Below are positions 48,836 through 60,173 of a DNA stretch of 64,000 bases, in pieces. A program made the translations under genes and the position numbers. Under the pieces are notes generated by a model that was not told the DNA's origin, made no database searches, and saw only the letters and a list, made by a program, of their open reading frames with translations. Location: the NCBI RefSeq assembly GCF_052324685.1, contig NC_135225.1, forward strand, positions 15,000,685 through 15,064,684, written 5' to 3'. Source of the stretch: Brachyhypopomus gauderio. Its lineage: Eukaryota; Chordata; Actinopteri; Gymnotiformes; Hypopomidae. Numbering within the stretch: the first letter of the stretch is position 1; every line of letters begins with the position of its first letter.

Positions 48836-49230
48836 GGGGGATGGGATGCATTTGCATAGACTACCTACAGGTGTGGTGGGGGGAGAGGGTGATACACAGT
48901 CTTACCTGCAGTTAAAGTCTGTGTTTTTGTCAAAGCTTCTTTATGGCGTCTGCCACCCGCGACGACAAATTTGCAGCCTTTCTTGCAAATTATGCAGATG
49001 TCAGGAAGAACGGGGCCAGAGCTCGAGATGGACAGGCTTGATCTGGACCGAAGTGTCCTGGTCGGAGTAGTCCCAGTAGTTTGGGGGTCCTGTTGGTCAT
49101 CTCCCCTCTCTGTTTCTCGCACGAGACGCCGTTTAGTTCTTCCGATCTCTCGCTGGTCAATAATCCTCCGGTACATGTGGGATGTAAAGCCGCATCATCG
49201 GGAATTTCTTCAAATCCAGTTCAAGAGTGT
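48087..49230 (-). pseudogene. uncharacterised CxxC-finger multigene family, copy 2
   Basis: Minus-strand exon 1 (about 49230-48906): EEIPDDA, a one-base frameshift, SHMYRRIIDQREIGRTKRRL, PTRTLRSR, then SGPVLPDICIICKKGCKFVV and GGRRHKEALTKTQTLTAG, ending at a GTAAGA donor. Exon 2 starts at 48178 after TACAAG with matching phase (GKLQEAAEVKDDQSVLIHIK) and reaches a stop at 48087. A CxxC pair (CIICKK) and the GGxRxKxxLxxxQT block match copy 1 position by position. The helical domain seen in copy 1 is absent here. Function unknown; the shared motif suggests a nucleic-acid or zinc-binding N-terminus. Confidence 0.65.
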
Positions 49231-49818
49231 TTGAAACTTTCTGCTACGTCTCTGCACTCGCCCCGCAACTCTAGCCACTGCCGAAGACTATTTCGAAAAG
49301 TATTCCACCTTGTGCTGGTGAAATTCTGTATTTCCTCATGTTTAACAGGCGATATATGCATGTAACAAATCTTATGTTTCGAAGATTTCTTTTTTTGAAC
49401 ACTTTCGGATGAGATTTCCTCTTCTTCGGTACAGCTGGATCAACGCGCTGCTACAACGACGTCTGCTTCTGTTTACTAGCTCAGCTGACATACCAGCGAT
49501 CCGATTGGTCCATTCTGATGACGTCTCAACCGTGGCACCTCTCAAGAGCCAAAGTGTTATTACGCCTACCAGGCACTAGTCCTTCCATTAAACGCTGCGA
49601 ACAAAATAAGTACTGTATTTTGAGCGGCGAAACTTTTTTTTAAACCTCAACATAACTCGTTCTTTTTTATGAGCTGAAGCGTGTTTGGTTCGGATAGCGC
49701 GGAGGGGAATTTCTTTTCTGAAGGACTTTTCGATGTTCACCTTACGGCCTAAGAGAAGAAACAAGTACCAGAAGTGTTTGATGCTGCTGGATTACAGAAA
49801 GAACAAGTTAAAGCCCCC

Positions 49819-49952
49819 CGCACACAGCGAGCAACTAGCTGAGCAAACGGCGGACGCTTGAGACAAAATTTTCTGCCTCTTGTGCCTGTGAGACATTTAT
49901 CTAACGTGTTTGATATTTTCAGGCACGCGTCCCCGAAATCTCGCTGTGTGCG
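49819..49952. repeat. short MITE-like inverted repeat
   Basis: CGCACACAGCGAG (49819-49831) and its exact complement (49940-49952) bound about 134 bp. AGTTGCTCGCTG/GCTGAGCAA-type words inside fold further. No coding. Confidence 0.6.
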
Positions 49953-50491
49953 CTCGCCTGAGCAATTTGGCTCAGCAACATTTCGTCACCAGCCAATTGG
50001 AAGCTCGCTTGGCGTCACATGACACTTCAGTGTCACGTGGTACTAACAGTAGCGTAGACCAAAAGAAGTTGCAGAACTGCCGCAACTTGTTCTTTACCCA
50101 TTCAACTGTAAAATACACTTTTTTTCTATTACTTTTTTTCTAATAAATACATTTATGCAATCTCTGTGTTGTTTTTTTGTTTTTTGCTAAATCCAAGTCA
50201 GGTTGAATAAGAGCATAGCCCCTGGTAAATAGTTAACTGGATAGAATATACAGCTACATACAAAAAATATATATCAAATATACATCAAAAGTAGTCGTGG
50301 GCCGTTAACGGCGTTAACGTCCGGCCGTTCACTAACATGGGAATGGGCGGGGTTAAAAGTTTTACTGCAGCCAGCCACTAGAGGGCAACGTGCTTCCATT
50401 ATTAATACTGAAAATTAAATATAGGCTATATAGCCTTATCAGAACATGCTTCCAGGTTCAATACTGTAGGTATGATAGTTTTGTAGGATAT
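49953..50491. other. no gene recognised
   Basis: Mixed sequence between the MITE and the solo LTR. GGCCGTTAACGGCGTTAACG near 50300 is an imperfect palindrome. No supported frame. Confidence 0.4.
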
Positions 50492-50756
50492 TGTAACGGC
50501 GTTGTGTCAGGATGATAGGAATGAGCCATCACAGCAATGTTTACTTTAACAGTGTTTTATTAACAGAATGCTAATAACAACAACAAGTGGCAAAATCACA
50601 TGGACACTAAGGGGAAAAGGGAGGGGGGGGGGGGGGGGGGGGAACACCAGCACGCATACAACACACATCCAGGGAGACAGGTTGAAACTCACCAAGGAGC
50701 CTGCTGGGAGGCCTGTAGGCTCCACCCCTCACCACTGCTCATTGGTAGACGTTACA
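50492..50756 (-). mobile_element. solo LTR, 265 bp, TSD ATAT
   Basis: On the minus strand it begins TGTAACGTCTACC and ends GGCGTTACA. The 4-base flank ATAT occurs on both sides (50488-50491 and 50757-50760). A minus-strand AATAAA at about 50553-50560 precedes the LTR end by 60 bp, as expected. A G tract of about 20 at 50623-50642 (plus strand) lies inside. Confidence 0.8.
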
Positions 50757-52216
50757 ATATATTAGCTTATCAGAATGCACTTTCAGCAATAAGAGTTAAT
50801 GAACTCATGTTTTGGTTACTGGAATGCTGTGGTTAAGGAATGTCTTAGAAACCTATTGTAAGTGATTAACAAATCAAACTCAAATTAAACTTCATATTGT
50901 AAATATAAAGCATAGACATCAGAATCTTTTTATAAAGAAAAAATGTATTTACAATATTCTGAATTGGTCAGACAACAACAAGGAAGACCATAAATAAAGC
51001 ACATTTATAAATAAAATAAATACATAAAAAAGCACATTGTACATCCTGCAGGAAATGTATGAAAATTGACACCCAAAATGTATAATACCCCGTTGTGCTG
51101 CCACAACAGATCTGACCAATTGAGACATGGACTTCACAGGACCTCTGACCATCATGTGTCTGGCACCAAGACGTTAGCAGCAGATCCTTAATCTGTATAA
51201 CTATCATCTATATGTAAATCTATCTATATAATGTTTTGTTTGATGAACATGTATTGCAGTAGTAAGTGGTGTCTTTTTGATGGGGTAATGCGCACACTCT
51301 GTGTGTCCATGTACTGCCAGCCCACACAATACCTGAAAGCAAAACAATTAAGTCATTGCTGAAACACAGTAGTACAGAACAAATTAAACGATGATATTCT
51401 TTATGATGCACAGTAGTTGCAAATTATTTAAACATAAAACTGAACATTTAAAAACACTACATTAACACTGTAGTCTTGGTCTCAGCTTTGGTCTGGTAAA
51501 GTAGCACAGCTCGATGGGTAGCTCAGGTTTTCAAAACACCTGTTGAGGGGGCTGTGAAGGCGTCTGAAGTCATGAGTTAGCTAGTTAATGTATTCTGTTT
51601 TCTTACCTGTTTATAAAGTTAATTTTGTCATTTTTACATTAGTGTAATGATTGGAAAGTATATTTTAAACAGGTAACTTTGCTAACTTGGCAAAGCCTCA
51701 CAGCAAGATAGCTAACATAAGCTGGCACCTAAAGTATAACATGGTGTATAAGTAAAAGTATAAGTAAAAAACATGATGCTTAAAAAGTTCTCAAGTCAAT
51801 TCCCTCAAAAAAATGGTTAATTGACTATCTGGCCAACTACCTCAATTGAATAGCTCTCCCTCTTTGTATTGTTTACCCAAAACAATATTACACCATTACA
51901 GAAAAGGTTTTCCAGGTTGCTGGTTAGCTAGGCTGATTTCTGCTGTCAAATGTTCTTTTGTTGGTTAATTGACTAGTTGTATAGCACATTATTCCGCTGG
52001 AAATATGTGTGTACATCTAATGTTAGCTGGACTAATGCTGGACTAACCCTGTCCAAGACACTGGCAAGCTTAGTTAGTTTCTAGTAACTGTTCAGTTAAG
52101 CGAAAGTGTCACACTCAATGAATCAGCAAATGCTATTGCTTTCTTTCCAACAAATAACTTTGTCATCTAGGTAATTGATTTTCCTGGTCAGCTAAGGATT
52201 TTCTTTTTTTTTTCAG
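50757..52216. other. no gene recognised
   Basis: AT-rich DNA. If the frame at 52297 belongs to a real transcript, part of this is its 5' intron, since 52206-52216 is a strong polypyrimidine/CAG acceptor. No other exon was recognised. Confidence 0.4.
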
Positions 52217-52296
52217 GACACATCCTATAGGTTCTGACACCATCGACAACTGCAGCAAAGCTCACGGAATTGGCTACTTTAGTTATCTAGCTAAAG

Positions 52297-52575
52297 ATGG
52301 CTGACAAGAAATGTCTTGGTGAGACATACGAGACTCCTTTAAAAAACCACTGTCTGGCTAAATGCCATTCCCCAGATTTGGCTTGTGTTTTAGATTGCTC
52401 TGACATTTTACCAGCAGCTAAACCTGTGACTCCAAAGTTGTCTTCTGTTGTAGCAGATGAAGCTAATAAAATAGGGTGTAGTAGCACTAATAAACACAAT
52501 GCACATGGCAAACAACTACCCCCTACCCCCTTTTCCCACAATCCCCTTCCTAGAAGAACTGAGTGGAGAGGGTGA
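52297..52575 (+). CDS. hypothetical 92-aa first coding exon
   Basis: Not recognised. An acceptor (T-rich tract then CAG, ending 52216) is followed by 80 bp of possible 5' UTR and an ATG in AAAGATGG. The frame begins MADKKCLGETYETPLKNHCL, has three more cysteines, and ends TEWRG before a TGA; a GTGAGA donor-like site lies just before the stop (52573). It abuts the tandem 847-bp units, which contain exon-like modules on the same strand, so it may be the start of a lineage-specific multi-exon gene, or only part of a repeat. No conserved domain seen. Confidence 0.3.
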   Translation: MADKKCLGETYETPLKNHCLAKCHSPDLACVLDCSDILPAAKPVTPKLSSVVADEANKIGCSSTNKHNAHGKQLPPTPFSHNPLPRRTEWRG

Positions 52576-52679
52576 GAGTCCTGGCACCTCGACTTACAAG
52601 TCGCAGGGATGCCACGGTGGGCAGCAGGGTATTGTGACCACCGGGAAGGCCAGTCAGGAAAAAAAAGTTTTGGACGTGT

Positions 52680-53525
52680 CGGTCAGCAAGAGAACGGCAG
52701 AGCCCACATTTCGGGTGATATTCAGGGAGAGGTCGGACAGCGTGGAGAGCATACAGCCTCGTCAGTTCCAGGTTGGTCATTACAGCTTCTGGTGGTTAAT
52801 TTTTCCCATGGCTGAACTGCTTTCAACTTGCACTGTTTTGTTTCAGAGAGAAGCTCGGAGAGAAGCTTGGTCAGCCAGCCAATCGCACGGCCCCAGAGAC
52901 GCCCAGAGGTACTGGCATTCAATTATCTCTTCGCTTCTTCTGTTTAAAGCTGTGAACCTGCAGATTAGTCCCTATGACATTCGAGGTGATGGTTTTGGAG
53001 TTTGTGCTGGCAAACTGAAATTGTACAAACATGTGGATCTGTTGATGAGACTGGTGATTTTCTTGGAGATTTTCCTGATCTGAATTAGATTTCGATTTTA
53101 TAAAAGACTCTCAGGGACCAGTGACACCAATATTGTAGCTTGTAAATTGGGCACATTCCTCAGGAATGGCATTAAATCAGGCTATATTGTTGTTACCTAC
53201 AGGAAAACCTAAAGCCAGTCAGTTTATTTTGCAGTGAAGTGGACCAGTTTTTCCCCTCTGCTAAGCTAACCTTTATGTGTAAACCTCTAGTGCCATCCTG
53301 ATATTTTCTCTCAGGTCGATTTGTACATGTGACTTTCTGATTCTTCCTGTTTGAGCCATTCCCTTTGTAACTACTTCCTGGTCAATTATTGAATCCACGC
53401 TTCATACTGATGTCAATGAAGTTGATTTAATATTCATCATCACCTTCGACTTTAGCATCAAAGTGCTCTCCTACTTCAGATAGACGTACTCTCATCCATT
53501 GTATTAAATCTCCTGTTGTTCGATG
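52680..53525 (+). repeat. 847-bp tandem unit, copy A
   Basis: Starts GTCGGTCAGCAAGAGAACGG. Includes a 62-bp exon-like module at 52847-52908, with a TTTTGTTTCAG acceptor and an AG/GTACTG donor. The part from 52680 keeps an open frame (ending near 53083) that is broken in copies B and C. Confidence 0.9.
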
Positions 53526-54596
53526 TCGGTCAGCAAAAGGACGACGGAGCCCACATTTCGGGTGACATTCGGGGAGAGGTTGGACAGCGTGGAGAGCATA
53601 CAGCCTCGTCAGTTCCAGGTTGGGCATTACAGCTTCTGATGGTTAATTTTTCCCATGGCTGAACTGCTTTCAACTTGCACTGTTTTGTTTCAGAGAGAAG
53701 CTCGGAGAGAAGCTCGGTCAGCCAGCCAATCGCACGGCCCCAGAGACGCCCAGAGGTACTGGCATTCAATGATCTCTTCGCTCCTTCTGTTTAAAGCTGT
53801 GAACCTGCAGATTAGTCCCTATGACATTTGAGGTGATGGTTTTGGAGTTTGTGCTGGCAAACTGAAATGGTACAAACATGTGGATCTGTTGATGAGACTG
53901 GTGATTTTCTTGGAGATTTTCCTGATCTGAATTAGATTTCGATTTTATAAAAGACTCTCAGGGACCAGTGACACCAATATTGTAGCTTGTAAATTGGGCA
54001 CATTCCTCAGGAATGGCATTAAATCAGGCTATATTGTTGTTACCTACAGGAAAACCTAAAGCCAGTCAGTTTATTTTGCAGTGAAGTGGACCAGTTTTTC
54101 CCCTCTGCTAAGCTAACCTTTATGTGTAAACCTCTAGTGCCATCCTGATTGTCACGTTGTGGGGGGGCCCCCTACCGGTCGCCCCCGGTTACAGCGGCAG
54201 CGGTCCTGTTTTTGGTCACGTGATGTTCGTTCCTCAGGTGGGCGGGACCCGTGATCCGTCTCACCTGAGGGTCGTTTGTTCGTCTATATACGTCTTGTCT
54301 TTGTACCAGTTGACTGCTGGTTATTATTTCCTTCATTTGGAACAATGCACGGGTTTTTGGTTTGCACACTTTCTATTAACACTAGAACTCCTGAGAATTC
54401 AGGATTCTGAGGACATCACCCCTCCTTCTTCTCCTTCTTGCCAGCAATTAGCAAAGCCAAACATCACCCTTTATTATGTTAATTCACAGAGCAAGACTGA
54501 GGCAGCAGCCTCACCCAGAAAGTCTCTGATCACAGAGATCACAGATCACAAACAAGCAGAAACACAAATGCTTCTATCAAATGCTTCTAACACAAA

Positions 54597-54597
54597 T

Positions 54598-54662
<65 letters not shown>

Positions 54663-57275
54663 GGTAGTATAAGAAATGTACAAAGAGCAAGATTCAAGCC
54701 TGCTGTTTAGATCACAAACAAGCAGAAACACAAATGCTTCTATCAAATGCTTCTAACACAAATATAGATAGATAGATAGATAGTATAAGAAATGTACAAA
54801 GAGCAAGATTCAAGCCTGCTGTTTAGATCATAAACAAGCAGAAACACAAATGCTTCTATCAAATGCTTCTAACACAAATATAGATAGATAGATAGTATAA
54901 GAAATGTACAAAGAGCAAGATTCAAGCCTGCTGTTTAGATCACAAACAAGCAGAAACACAAATGCTTCTATCAAATGCTTCTAACACAAATATAGATAGA
55001 TAGATAGTATAAGAAATGTACAAAGAGCAAGATTCAAGCCTGCTGTTTAGATCATAAACAAGCAGAAACACAAATGCTTCTATCAAATGCTTCTAACACA
55101 AATATAGATAGATAGATAGATAGTATAAGAAATGTACAAAGAGCAAGATTCAAGCCTGCTGTTTAGATCATAAACAAGCAGAAACACAAATGCTTCTATC
55201 AAATGCTTCTAACACAAATATAGATAGATAGATAGTATAAGAAATGTACAAAGAGCAAGATTCAAGCCTGCTGTTTAGATCATAAACAAGCAGAAACACA
55301 AATGCTTCTATCAAATGCTTCTAACACAAATATAGATAGATAGATATAGTATAAGAAATGTACAAAGAGCAAGATTCAAGCCTGCTGTTTAGATCATAAA
55401 CAAGCAGAAACACAAATGCTTCTATCAAATGCTTCTAACACAAATATAGATAGATAGATATAGTATAAGAAATGTACAAAGAGCAAGATTCAAGCCTGCT
55501 GTTTAGATCATAAACAAGCAGAAACACAAATGCTTCTATCAAATGCTTCTAACACAAATATAGATAGATAGATAGTATAAGAAATGTACAAAGAGCAAGA
55601 TTCAAGCCTGCTGTTTAGATCATAAACAAGCAGAAACACAAATGCTTCTATCAAATGCTTCTAACACAAATATAGATAGATAGATATAGTATAAGAAATG
55701 TACAAAGAGCAAGATTCAAGCCTGCTGTTTAGATCATAAACAAGCAGAAACACAAATGCTTCTATCAAATGCTTCTAACACAAATATAGATAGATAGATA
55801 GTATAAGAAATGTACAAAGAGCAAGATTCAAGCCTGCTGTTTAGATCACAAACAAGCAGAAACACAAATGCTTCTATCAAATGCTTCTAACACAAATATA
55901 GATAGATAGATATAGTATAAGAAATGTACAAAGAGCAAGATTCAAGCCTGCTGTTTAGATCACAAACAAGCAGAAACACAAATGCTTCTATCAAATGCTT
56001 CTAACACAAATATAGATAGATAGATAGATAGTATAAGAAATGTACAAAGAGCAAGATTCAAGCCTGCTGTTTAGATCATAAACAAGCAGAAACACAAATG
56101 CTTCTATCAAATGCTTCTAACACAAATATAGATAGATAGATAGTATAAGAAATGTACAAAGAGCAAGATTCAAGCCTGCTGTTTAGATCATAAACAAGCA
56201 GAAACACAAATGCTTCTATCAAATGCTTCTAATACAAATATAGATAGATAGATAGATAGTATAAGAAATGTACAAAGAGCAAGATTCAAGCCTGCTGTTT
56301 AGATCATAAACAAGCAGAAACACAAATGCTTCTATCAAATGCTTCTAACACAAATATAGATAGATAGATATAGTATAAGAAATGTACAAAGAGCAAGATT
56401 CAAGCCTGCTGTTTAGATCATAAACAAGCAGAAACACAAATGCTTCTATCAAATGCTTCTAACACAAATATAGATAGATAGATAGTATAAGAAATGTACA
56501 AAGAGCAAGATTCAAGCCTGCTGTTTAGATCATAAACAAGCAGAAACACAAATGCTTCTATCAAATGCTTCTAACACAAATATAGATAGATAGATATAGT
56601 ATAAGAAATGTACAAAGAGCAAGATTCAAGCCTGCTGTTTAGATCATAAACAAGCAGAAACACAAATGCTTCTATCAAATGCTTCTAACACAAATATAGA
56701 TAGATAGATAGTATAAGAAATGTACAAAGAGCAAGATTCAAGCCTGCTGTTTAGATCACAAACAAGCAGAAACACAAATGCTTCTATCAAATGCTTCTAA
56801 CACAAATATAGATAGATAGATATAGTATAAGAAATGTACAAAGAGCAAGATTCAAGCCTGCTGTTTAGATCACAAACAAGCAGAAACACAAATGCTTCTA
56901 TCAAATGCTTCTAACACAAATATAGATAGATAGATAGATAGTATAAGAAATGTACAAAGAGCAAGATTCAAGCCTGCTGTTTAGATCATAAACAAGCAGA
57001 AACACAAATGCTTCTATCAAATGCTTCTAACACAAATATAGATAGATAGATAGTATAAGAAATGTACAAAGAGCAAGATTCAAGCCTGCTGTTTAGATCA
57101 TAAACAAGCAGAAACACAAATGCTTCTATCAAATGCTTCTAATACAAATATAGATAGATAGATAGATAGTATGAGAAATGTACAAAGAGCAAGATTCAAG
57201 CCTGCTGTTTAGATCACAAACAAGCAGAAACACAAATGCTTCTATCAAATGCTTCTAACACAAATATATATATAT

Positions 57276-57308
<33 letters not shown>

Positions 57309-57309
57309 G
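54597..57309 (+). repeat. 112-117-bp satellite, 23 monomers, with 910-bp higher-order repeat
   Basis: Each monomer joins a short (GATA)n run to GTATAAGAAATGTACAAAGA, then AAGCCTGCTGTTTAGATCAY, then ACAAATGCTTCTATCAAATG. The junction GTATAAG recurs at 54667, 54783, 54895, 55007, 55123, 55235, 55349 and so on to 57169. From 55349 the spacing pattern 114,112,114,112,114,116,112,116 occurs twice in a row, and the sequence at offset 910 is identical apart from one or two bases. Half-units lie on both flanks. Confidence 0.97.
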
Positions 57310-57939
57310 AGCACATGAATTTGTTTTCCTGTCTTTTCCTCTCCTTTTCCAGCCTGCTGTTTAGATCACAACATTTATCAGTGATGCAGTGATGCAACGC
57401 GACCATGCTAATTTTCGCTAGCAATGATATGGGATTTCCTATATAACATTAGCATCAAGCTAATTGCGCCATATAATTTCTTAGCTTTTCAAACGCGAAT
57501 TCAAACGCGGAAACAGAAAGTGTTTGATTACAACAAATATTATATAGTATAGTATATGAAATATACAAAGAGCAAGATTCAAACATTTTTATTTATTTTT
57601 ATTGTTTGACGGGACTCATTAGAGAAACTGTCGTCTCTACGTGCGATTGAATTGTAACTTGAAACACGAGTCTACAAATTTTCTGCCGTTTGTTGTAGTA
57701 TCGGTAACATACAGTCTGCTTGTAACTTCAACTTTTTCGTGAAGTATCACGTTTGGTGTTTTGGTCATATGAGCTTGGGGGTGAGCCAGCTTGTGCTTTG
57801 GCAGGCGTATGAGCTGGGGGAGAGCCGCTTCCACCGCATTACCAAGACAATGGGCGTTAATCCCTTCACAGCAGGGGAGTGGGCTACATGGACCCTACCA
57901 AGCCCTGTGAAATTTTTCGCTTCTCTAGGAGCTCTAGTG
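57310..57939. other. right arm of the TTAA element, non-coding
   Basis: Starts with a partial monomer (AGCCTGCTGTTTAGATCACA near 57351), has another (TACAAAGAGCAAGATTCAAA near 57563), then unique sequence with no supported frame to the terminal repeat. Confidence 0.6.
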
Positions 57940-58010
57940 TTAAACCATCCTCTTTCCCTGAGACTTGGCGTGATCGCTTCCTTTTTGAGTTGCTCACCCT
58001 GCCCGTCACA

Positions 58011-59876
58011 GAATAACCAGCCACCTTCGGAAGCCGCCAGTCTCCTTTGCTTTCTCCTTTGTTCGTGGTCATGTCTCGTGGTAAGTGTTTGTCTACGTGC
58101 TGTGTGTTTGTCGTGTATTGTCTGAGAGAGTGTTGAGTCTGTCCCCACTCGTCCCGCCGTGTTTAAATGTTGTTTGTGTTTAAACCCGTAAAATCACACG
58201 GCGGTGACTAGAGCTGGGGACCGGTAGACTCCGCTCTCGCCCAGCGAAACTACCGGTGCCTCACATTGCGCACGTCCGTTGTTCGTTATCGTCTGTATGT
58301 GTGTGTATGTACGTTGTGTTTTAATAACGACGCGGACGTGAGCGAGTGTGTGAGTGTCGTGGTGTGTGTTTCGCTGGTGGTGTTCGTGTGTGTATGTAGT
58401 CGGGTCCACCGGTGCGTGCCGCACGCTAGACCGCGTTAGACGCGAGGGTCTCTCGGTGCCTTTTGCCTCGCTCACCCGATATCCCGCGGTGACGGGGGTG
58501 AGCGACTGCGCCCGAGAGACGCGTCGCTGTGGGCGTGACGCGCAAGCCGCTCGCGTATAGCTCTCTCTCTCTCTCCAAAGATCTGCGGATCCCGTGGGAG
58601 AACGGTGAGAGAGAGAGAGAGAGCTGGAGTAGGCGCGTCACGCTCCGCAGAGCGCGCGCATCGGTGGGTCCTGTCCGTTTGTTTGTGTTCTGTCTTTGCG
58701 TGTTCATTTTGTCCTAGAGTTAGCGTGCTTTGTTTTATGTAATTCCTCTCTTGCACCCCTCTTCACTGTGTGTGGGGAGGGGTCCATTTGAGGTCCCGTG
58801 CCACTGGATGTGGCACGGAGGGCACCTTGGGTGCGTATATGTTAAATGTAGTGTCTGTGTTTTTTGTTTTGTTGTTCCCCGGAGGGGCCCCCCCTAAATA
58901 TGTTTTTGGGGGGGAGCTATGGGGTTCCTGAGCCACGACATGTGGCTCAGAAGGCACTGCTCCATCAGAAGACCTGACCGTTTGGGAGGGACCCCTGAGC
59001 AAAGAGGAGCCCCTGTACCCCTTTGTAGGCGGAGGACGCCTGGGGTGTAAGGACAGGGTGTCTCCTCATGCCAAGAAGGGGTCCCTTCCCCCCTGTGTAA
59101 AAGGGGGGTCAGTGGTCGGAGCAGTGCGCGTTTTGTGTTATGTGTCGTCTGTGTGCGTGTGTGTGATGTGTTGCAGGTCGCTCCTGGAGGTGGACTGCGG
59201 CACTCCCGGACCTAGTGGGGTCTCCAGGCGGAGACCATCCCCTTCAAGCTCGGGGTGACCAGCGTGTCCCTGATGCGGATTGCCAGGGCCCTGGTCTCTG
59301 GCGCTCCTGGGTTGGGTGGAGGAGTCCACCTTGAGATGAGGGGCCCCGGGAGGGGTTCACTCCCCAGGAGTCTGGGGTGACCCCTAGCGAAAAGGGCAGG
59401 GGTCAGCTCCGAGCAAGGAGGTAGGTTCGGGAGGTGTTTGTGGAAGCTGTGGCCGCACCCCAGTGTGGCGGCCTGCACACATCCACACCTGTGACGTGTG
59501 TTGGGCCATGTGCTCCCGGTCCGCACACAGCGGTGGGGCTTAAGCGGCCTAAGGCCGGTTAGGGCGCGAGGGCCCTGTGACCGACCGGGGCGTGGTTATC
59601 GTCTGGTTGACGGCCCGGTCGGTCCAGGGTCCCGCCCAGGAGGCGAGCTAACTTATGTGTTTTTATGTTTCAGCTCCAGGACTGCAGGGAACGGGTCCCT
59701 GCCTGGTCTGCGTCCTGTGACGAGGAGCATATGTGTTTTGTGTTTTGTGTTTCAGCTCAGGACGGCAGGGAACGGGTCCCTGTCTTGTCCCCGCCCTCCC
59801 GCCCCTTTGTTGTGTTTTGTGTGCTGCCGCTGTAAGCCGCACATCCGGAGGGGAGTGCGGCTTTGGTGGGGGGGTC
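58011..59876 (+). other. internal region of the LTR element, non-coding
   Basis: GC-rich, with stops in all frames every 100-150 codons and no retroviral-type motif. Contains a 17-bp perfect hairpin, AG(CT)7C paired with G(AG)7CT (58559-58575/58609-58625), and a duplicated block ending CAGGGAACGGGTCCCTG (about 59684 and 59769). Probably carries only cis signals for packaging and priming. Confidence 0.7.
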
Positions 59877-60173
59877 TGTCACGTTGTGGGGGGGCCCCCT
59901 ACCGGTCGCCCCCGGTTACAGCGGCAGCGGTCCTGTTTTTGGTCACGTGATGTTCGTTCCTCAGGTGGGCGGGACCCGTGATCCGTCTCACCTGAGGGTC
60001 GTTTGTTCGTCTATATACGTCTTGTCTTTGTACCAGTTGACTGCTGGTTATTATTTCCTTCATTTGGAACAATGCACGGGTTTTTGGTTTGCACACTTTC
60101 TATTAAACCATCCTCTTTCCCTGAGACTTGGCGTGATCGCTTCCTTTTTGAGTTGCTCACCCTGCCCGTCACA
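59877..60173 (+). mobile_element. 3' LTR (297 bp)
   Basis: Intact LTR from TGTCACG to GTCACA. Contains TATATACG near 60013 as a possible promoter box. It serves as the uninterrupted reference for the 5' LTR. Confidence 0.93.

Larger units (their letters stand above)
47077..49751 (-). mobile_element. 2.7-kb element with long inverted repeats, carrying CxxC-finger gene copy 2
   Basis: Ends TAGGCCGTAAGGTGAAC at 47077 and, inverted, at 49751. Similarity continues inward for well over 100 bp: CTCCGCG..ATC/TCCGAAC, GCTGATAAAAA-like, then GTTTCGC. Both flanks show AGA (47074-47076 and 49752-49754), a possible 3-bp TSD. Superfamily unknown; no transposase seen inside. The interior holds perfect hairpins, an 80-bp CA tract and two exons of the CxxC-finger family. 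Confidence 0.75.
54380..57939. mobile_element. TTAA-flanked (piggyBac-like) element inside the 5' LTR
   Basis: The target TTAA is duplicated at 54376-54379 and 57940-57943. The ends are inverted repeats: CACTAGAACTCCTGAGA on the left and, inverted, CACTAGAGCTCCTAGAGA on the right. Removing the element plus one TTAA yields an LTR identical in length and sequence to the 3' LTR. piggyBac and Kolobok both duplicate TTAA; no transposase is left. 2.7 of 3.56 kb is the satellite. Confidence 0.9.
54150..60173 (+). mobile_element. non-autonomous LTR retrotransposon, TSD CTGAT
   Basis: Two 297-bp LTRs, 54150-58010 (itself interrupted) and 59877-60173, begin TGTCACGTTGTGGGG and end CCCGTCACA. They appear identical base for base, implying a recent insertion. 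Flanking 5-bp TSD CTGAT at 54145-54149 and 60174-60178. A G-rich polypurine tract (59865-59876) directly precedes the 3' LTR. The 1.87-kb internal region (58011-59876) has no gag, pol or env motif, so it must have been mobilised in trans. A (TC)n/(GA)n hairpin lies in the leader, and the end repeats a CAGGGAACGGGTCCCTG block. Confidence 0.93.

Noticed and set aside
57765..58148. 127-128-aa frames across the right TTAA junction
   Set aside because: They span the boundary between the TTAA element and the LTR and have no homologous motif.
59498..59981. 150-aa frame as gag of the LTR element
   Set aside because: No zinc knuckle or capsid-like motif; composition follows GC-rich DNA and it runs into the 3' LTR.
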